Shown one piece after another: positions 59,294 to 64,000 of a DNA stretch of 64,000 nucleotides. Origin of the DNA: an uncultured Halomonas sp. (GTDB lineage: Bacteria > Pseudomonadota > Gammaproteobacteria > Pseudomonadales > Halomonadaceae); assembly GCF_947493865.1 (NCBI RefSeq), contig NZ_CANLTC010000013.1:1-64000 (forward strand). Direction: 5' to 3'. Each line of letters starts with the position of its first letter. Position 1 is the stretch's first letter. The translations under genes and the position numbers were made by a program. Under the pieces are notes generated by a model. It did not search any database. It was not told where the DNA came from and saw only the letters and a list, made by a program, of their open reading frames with translations.

Positions 59294-60207
59294 GCGTCGG
59301 CGGTTGCAAGCAGCCTGTTCACCACATCGAGTACCGCGTCGTTTTGCTCATTGGCGCGCCAGATCAGATGAATATCCATGCTCAGGCGCCTCTCGATATT
59401 CTCGGTGAACGCTCGATACACCACCCCGGTACGGCTGGCGGCTTTCATGGAACTGGGTAGAAATCCCATGCCTTCACCCGCGGCGATACGGGCGAGTAGA
59501 TCGACGTGTTCCTGGGGCTCCGGTTTGCGAGGTGCAGAAAAGCCCACCTGATCGAACAAGGCTTCGCAGCGATCGTAAAAGGTAGGATTATCGACCCGCG
59601 GGAACCAGAAAAGTGGCGTGTTCGCGATGTCTTGCAAGTCAATGCGTTCCTTGCCAGCAGCGGTATGGGACGCCGGCAGCGCCACCATCATCCTGTCCTC
59701 GCCAATCTTCTGGCTCTTGAGCGCAGGGGAGGCATTGGTGAAAACACCGACGATCGCCAGGTCGACTTGCGAGGCCAGTACGCGCTCGACGAGTCGCTTG
59801 GAGTAGGCGCGCTCCAGATGAATGCCATGAGTGAATAACGGTTCCGAGAGCAGGGCGTCGAGGGCGGTAAACTGGCTGAAATCCATTACGCTGGTCAGGC
59901 CGAGCCGGATGTTTTGTTGTTGCACTGCGCCGTCGCGCAACGATGCGACCGCGTTATCCAACCCCACAAGCAAGCGATGCGCTTCATCGACGAAATGCTT
60001 GCCGGTTGGCGTTAGCGCCACCCGATGGGTATCGCGTTCGATCAATCTGACACCCAGCAGTGTCTCCAGGCTGCGCACCTGTCTCGATAGCGGTGGTTGC
60101 GACATATGCAGGCGTTCGGCCGCACGGCGAAAATTGAGTTCTTCCGCCACGGCGACGAAGCACTGCAACTGCCGGATGGTGGGTAAGCGGTTGGAGAGTA
60201 TCGACAT
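59257..60207 (-). CDS. LysR-family transcriptional regulator
   Basis: This 316-residue protein has the N-terminal winged helix-turn-helix (PTIRQLQCFVAVAEELNFRR, AAERLHMSQPPLSRQVRSLE) and a C-terminal effector-binding domain. Convergent overlap with the aldo/keto reductase gene makes that gene a possible target, though LysR proteins usually control divergent neighbours, and the region to its right (60208-60573) also offers a site. Confidence 0.9.
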   Translation of the reverse strand: MSILSNRLPTIRQLQCFVAVAEELNFRRAAERLHMSQPPLSRQVRSLETLLGVRLIERDTHRVALTPTGKHFVDEAHRLLVGLDNAVASLRDGAVQQQNIRLGLTSVMDFSQFTALDALLSEPLFTHGIHLERAYSKRLVERVLASQVDLAIVGVFTNASPALKSQKIGEDRMMVALPASHTAAGKERIDLQDIANTPLFWFPRVDNPTFYDRCEALFDQVGFSAPRKPEPQEHVDLLARIAAGEGMGFLPSSMKAASRTGVVYRAFTENIERRLSMDIHLIWRANEQNDAVLDVVNRLLATADAQALTPFIPSSP

Positions 60208-60573
60208 GCTAGGATCGTTTCCCCGCTTTCACGACAACCTGCGAATTCATGGCTAATCTACTCTGGTGCCAATACTTTTTCATTGGCCTGATCTACGCCT
60301 GGAGTAGATTCGTCAGGCGAGCCTGGGCTTCTGTGTCCGGCGGGTTGATCTTGTATACGGACAGCTGGGTGTATACTCAACCCAACCAGCATTGCCTCTT
60401 GTATCCTCGGTAAGAACCGGGGGCATATGGTAGTTGTAGCTAGACGATGAAATTCTTGCATATTTCTTAATTATTTAGTTGTTTTTATATTAACAATTTA
60501 ATGTATCTTTTGATAATGGTTCGCGTTATTTTCAAACGCTTTTTTAATCACGATTAATCGAGAGTTCTGTCTT
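60208..60573. other. Intergenic region before the glycosyltransferase gene
   Basis: I see no gene here. The last 130 bases are very AT-rich, with TGATAATG (about 60513) as a possible extended -10 element. The first half may hold the LysR promoter. No repeat or RNA was recognised. Confidence 0.4.
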
Positions 60574-61713
60574 GTGCCAAAAATATTATTTCTAGTGAGT
60601 TCCATGCAGGGAGGCGGTGCAGAGCGTGTTGCTGCCTTGCTGTGCAACCACTGGGCTAGGCAAGGACATGAAGTGACCTTGATGCCTACTTTCTCGGGAC
60701 GCGGCGAGTGCCTCTACACGCTCGAAGAAGACGTTTGTCTGACCTATCTGGCTGATAAAGTAGGAACGACGCGCCAAACACCACTTAACCGGATCAAGCG
60801 ATTAGCCTCGCTTCGACGTTTCGTTCGAGAAAGTTCGCCGGATGTCATCGTCTCTTTTTTGCCTCATGTCAACGTGGCTACATTGCTGGCTACAGCAGGA
60901 TTAAACATTCCCATCGTCGTTTCAGAGCGAACCTATCCACCGGCAAAATCTGTAGGAAAGGTTCTGGAATTCGTTCGGAAATTTGCTTATCCCCATGCTA
61001 GTGCCGTCGTCATGCAGACAGAGCAAGGTCGCGAGTGGCTGGCCCATGAGTGTCCAAGTGCCAATGGCAAGGTGATTGCAAATCCTGTGGTTTTTCCTTT
61101 GCCTGTGAGTGAGCCATTCATTCGGCCTGAAGAGGTCGTCGGGCGAGAGCGCCAGGTATTGCTGGGGGTAGGCCGCCTGGAGGAGGAAAAGGGTTTCACG
61201 AAACTTATAGAAGCATTTGCCAAACTTGCCGACTCTTTCCCGAACTGGGATCTTGTCATTCTAGGTGAAGGAAAAAACCGCGAATGTCTGGAAACACAAC
61301 GCAGCTCCCTTGGTCTCGAGCATCGCGTACATCTCCCTGGGCGTGCTGGAAACATGGCGGATTGGTATCAGTATGCATCACTTTATGTGATGAATTCACG
61401 CTTTGAAGGTTTCCCTAATTCTCTTGCGGAAGCCATGGCATATGGACTGCCTGTGGTAAGTAGCGATTGCGATACAGGTCCAAGAGATATCATCCGCCAA
61501 GGCCACGATGGTCTTCTTGTTGACCCGGAGGCAGGGGTGCGTGGTTTGGTGGAGGCTCTCAGTAGTCTGATGCTGAATCCTGACTTGAGGGATAAAATGG
61601 CCAATGCCGCAGTAGACGTTCGCGAGCGCTTTGCCATATCGCATATTACCCGGCAGTGGGATGCCATCTTGCATACCAAACTTGATAAAGCCATGAAAGC
61701 AGAACCCCGGTAG
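60574..61713 (+). CDS. Glycosyltransferase family 4
   Basis: GT4 enzymes transfer sugars from nucleotide donors with retention of configuration. This 379-residue protein has the N-terminal acceptor domain with SSMQGGGAERVAALL, and the donor domain with LLGVGRLEEEKGFTKLIEAF, VHLPGRAGNMADWYQYA and the E-x7-E motif in FEGFPNSLAEAMA. The start is GTG at 60574. It is an isolated gene with lower GC than its neighbours and no other surface-polysaccharide genes beside it. It may be a remnant of a polysaccharide cluster. Confidence 0.88.
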   Translation: MPKILFLVSSMQGGGAERVAALLCNHWARQGHEVTLMPTFSGRGECLYTLEEDVCLTYLADKVGTTRQTPLNRIKRLASLRRFVRESSPDVIVSFLPHVNVATLLATAGLNIPIVVSERTYPPAKSVGKVLEFVRKFAYPHASAVVMQTEQGREWLAHECPSANGKVIANPVVFPLPVSEPFIRPEEVVGRERQVLLGVGRLEEEKGFTKLIEAFAKLADSFPNWDLVILGEGKNRECLETQRSSLGLEHRVHLPGRAGNMADWYQYASLYVMNSRFEGFPNSLAEAMAYGLPVVSSDCDTGPRDIIRQGHDGLLVDPEAGVRGLVEALSSLMLNPDLRDKMANAAVDVRERFAISHITRQWDAILHTKLDKAMKAEPR

Positions 61714-61724
61714 ACGAGCTGGTT

Positions 61725-62375
61725 TCATGGTACGGGTGATGCATTTCGGCAACTTCGTGGAAACTTTTCTGCCAGCAGTGCCCGGAATAACGTGCCCATC
61801 ATCAGCGGCTCGTCGCGAACGATGTCAAACCCCGCGCCTTCCAATAGCGGCCGCGCCTGCCGGGTGATGTCCGTGGCGATGGCGTTGGTCACGAGATTCA
61901 GCGTACGGCGTCCCCAGCCTGCCGGGCGACTGTCGGGTTGGAACTTGTCCATCACGCATAGCTGCCCGTCGTTCGAAAGCACGCGATGGGCCTCAGAAAG
62001 TCCTCGAGCCGGGTTCGGCATCACCGCCAGGATCAGATGCATGATCACGACATCGAAGTGATCGTCGGGATAGTCGAGCTGTTCGGCGTCCATTACTCGG
62101 GTGGTGAAGTCGAAGCCGAGTTCATCCGCTCGGGCGCGAAAACGCGCCACCATGGCCGGCGAGAGGTCGGTGCCGTGCAGTTCGATGTCTCGCGGCAAAT
62201 AGGGTAGATCAAGGCCAGTGCCCGCGCCCAAAATCAATACGCGCTGCCCCGCCGCCCAATCCACCGCCTCCAGGGCCTTGCGACGTGCCCGGCGAAAGGC
62301 GCGATCCGCCACCAGATCGTAGACCGGCGCGTAGAGGTCGTAGCGCAGCCGGTTCCAGGCCGTGGTGTTGAGCAT
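61725..62375 (-). CDS. Class I SAM-dependent methyltransferase
   Basis: This 216-residue protein has the SAM-binding motif I (VLILGAGTGLDLPYLP), motif II (IELHGTDLSPAMVARFRA), MDAEQLDYPDDHFDVVIMHL and HRVLSNDGQLCVMDKF. The N-terminal RLRYDLYAPVYDLVADRAFR resembles the phospholipid N-methyltransferase/UbiE-type group. The substrate is not certain. It converges on the glycosyltransferase gene 11 bases away. Confidence 0.8.
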   Translation of the reverse strand: MLNTTAWNRLRYDLYAPVYDLVADRAFRRARRKALEAVDWAAGQRVLILGAGTGLDLPYLPRDIELHGTDLSPAMVARFRARADELGFDFTTRVMDAEQLDYPDDHFDVVIMHLILAVMPNPARGLSEAHRVLSNDGQLCVMDKFQPDSRPAGWGRRTLNLVTNAIATDITRQARPLLEGAGFDIVRDEPLMMGTLFRALLAEKFPRSCRNASPVP

Positions 62376-62444
62376 GGTCTCGTCTCCTGGGGCGCTTTGG
62401 CAATGCGAACAGAATCCAATCTAATCATATTCGCGCCTTTGGTA

Positions 62445-62519
62445 CCGCTTTTCAGCTCTTTACAAAAGCCCGTAGCCGCTTTTCAACTCTTTACAAAAGC
62501 CCGTAGCCGCTTTTCATAA
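62445..62519. repeat. 31-bp tandem repeat, 2.4 copies
   Basis: CCGCTTTTCA[G/A]CTCTTTACAA... repeats with a 31-base period: copy one 62445-62475, copy two 62476-62506 (one mismatch), partial copy from 62507. It lies between the methyltransferase gene and astC, upstream of the astC promoter area. Confidence 0.8.
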
Positions 62520-62546
62520 ATTGCCGTCCCATCCCTGAAAGCCTGA

Positions 62547-63818
<1,272 letters not shown>

Positions 63819-63856
63819 TTCGAATGCTCGATCATACGTCCCAAAATGGGAGTGCC

Positions 63857-64000
63857 ATGCTGGTCATCCGACCCGCCAAGCTCGCGGACTTGCCCGGCCT
63901 GGAGCGTCTGGCCGGGTCCGCCACACCCCGCCTGACCAATCTACCGGCGCACCGCGATCGTCTTGAGGAGCGTATTACGCGCTCCCAGCAGGCATTGGCC
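63857..64000 (+). CDS. astA: Arginine N-succinyltransferase AstA, partial
   Basis: Only the first 48 codons are in the window. The start MLVIRPAKLADLPGLERLA and LTNLPAHRDRLEERI match the AstA N-terminus (E. coli begins MMVIRPVERSD and has SLPANEATLSARI). A GGGAG site precedes the ATG. It lies 38 bases after astC, so the two genes form the start of an ast operon continuing beyond 64000. Confidence 0.85.
   Translation, partial: MLVIRPAKLADLPGLERLAGSATPRLTNLPAHRDRLEERITRSQQALA

Noticed and set aside
62445..62519. 31-base repeat as a CRISPR array
   Set aside because: The copies are directly adjacent with no spacers and no cas genes are near.

Overview
The window looks like chromosomal DNA of a halophilic gammaproteobacterium, most likely Halomonadaceae. 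I infer this from the high-GC housekeeping gene set, the two MscS channels, and E. coli-like versions of purL, mltF, radD, scpAB-rluB and ast genes. No 16S rRNA gene is present, so genus is an inference. No tRNA, rRNA or CRISPR array was recognised.

Layout. (1) 1-3.05 kb is the end of an IncP-like conjugation module: trbK, trbL, two small genes, and the relaxosome gene traJ. No relaxase gene follows traJ. (2) 3.3-10.2 kb is a lower-GC defence island. It holds a two-gene Hachiman system (hamA nuclease, hamB helicase) with a possible small upstream gene, a three-helix membrane protein, a remnant of an IS481-like transposase, a DUF2971 protein and a GIY-YIG-like protein. (3) 10.3-13.5 kb is a toxin-antitoxin cluster with decay: a frameshifted abiEi, an intact yefM-yoeB pair with a clear palindromic operator, a RhuM-Fic protein, a second abiEi fragment, and a broken lplA. 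(4) 13.5-37.5 kb is mostly ordinary chromosome: Tag-like glycosylase, MscS channels, glutathione transferases, Nudix hydrolase, SLC1 symporter, UbiA prenyltransferase, catalase, peptidases, creatininase, YebC/YeeN, TesB, TadA, MltF, PurL.

(5) 37.6-51.6 kb is a complete E. coli-type (type II) cellulose locus. bcsRQABZC is on the minus strand and bcsEFG diverges from it on the plus strand. Together these encode an inner-membrane synthase (BcsA/B) responding to cyclic-di-GMP, a localisation ATPase (BcsQ) with BcsR, a periplasmic cellulase (BcsZ), an outer-membrane exporter (BcsC), a second cyclic-di-GMP sensor (BcsE), the small membrane protein BcsF, and the phosphoethanolamine transferase BcsG. 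(6) 51.6-56.5 kb holds a MITE-like repeat, radD with a palindromic in-frame insert, and the overlapping scpA-scpB-rluB operon.

(7) 56.5-58 kb is an AT-rich insertion with two unknown membrane proteins next to a phd antitoxin and a decayed vapC. (8) 58.2-64 kb carries an aldo/keto reductase with a convergent LysR regulator, a glycosyltransferase, a methyltransferase, a 31-bp tandem repeat, and the start of the arginine succinyltransferase (ast) pathway (astC and the first part of astA).

The best candidates for new biology are the small ORF joined to hamA, the DUF2971/GIY-YIG pair, the tail motifs shared by TrbL and the next small protein, and the palindromic insertion inside radD.
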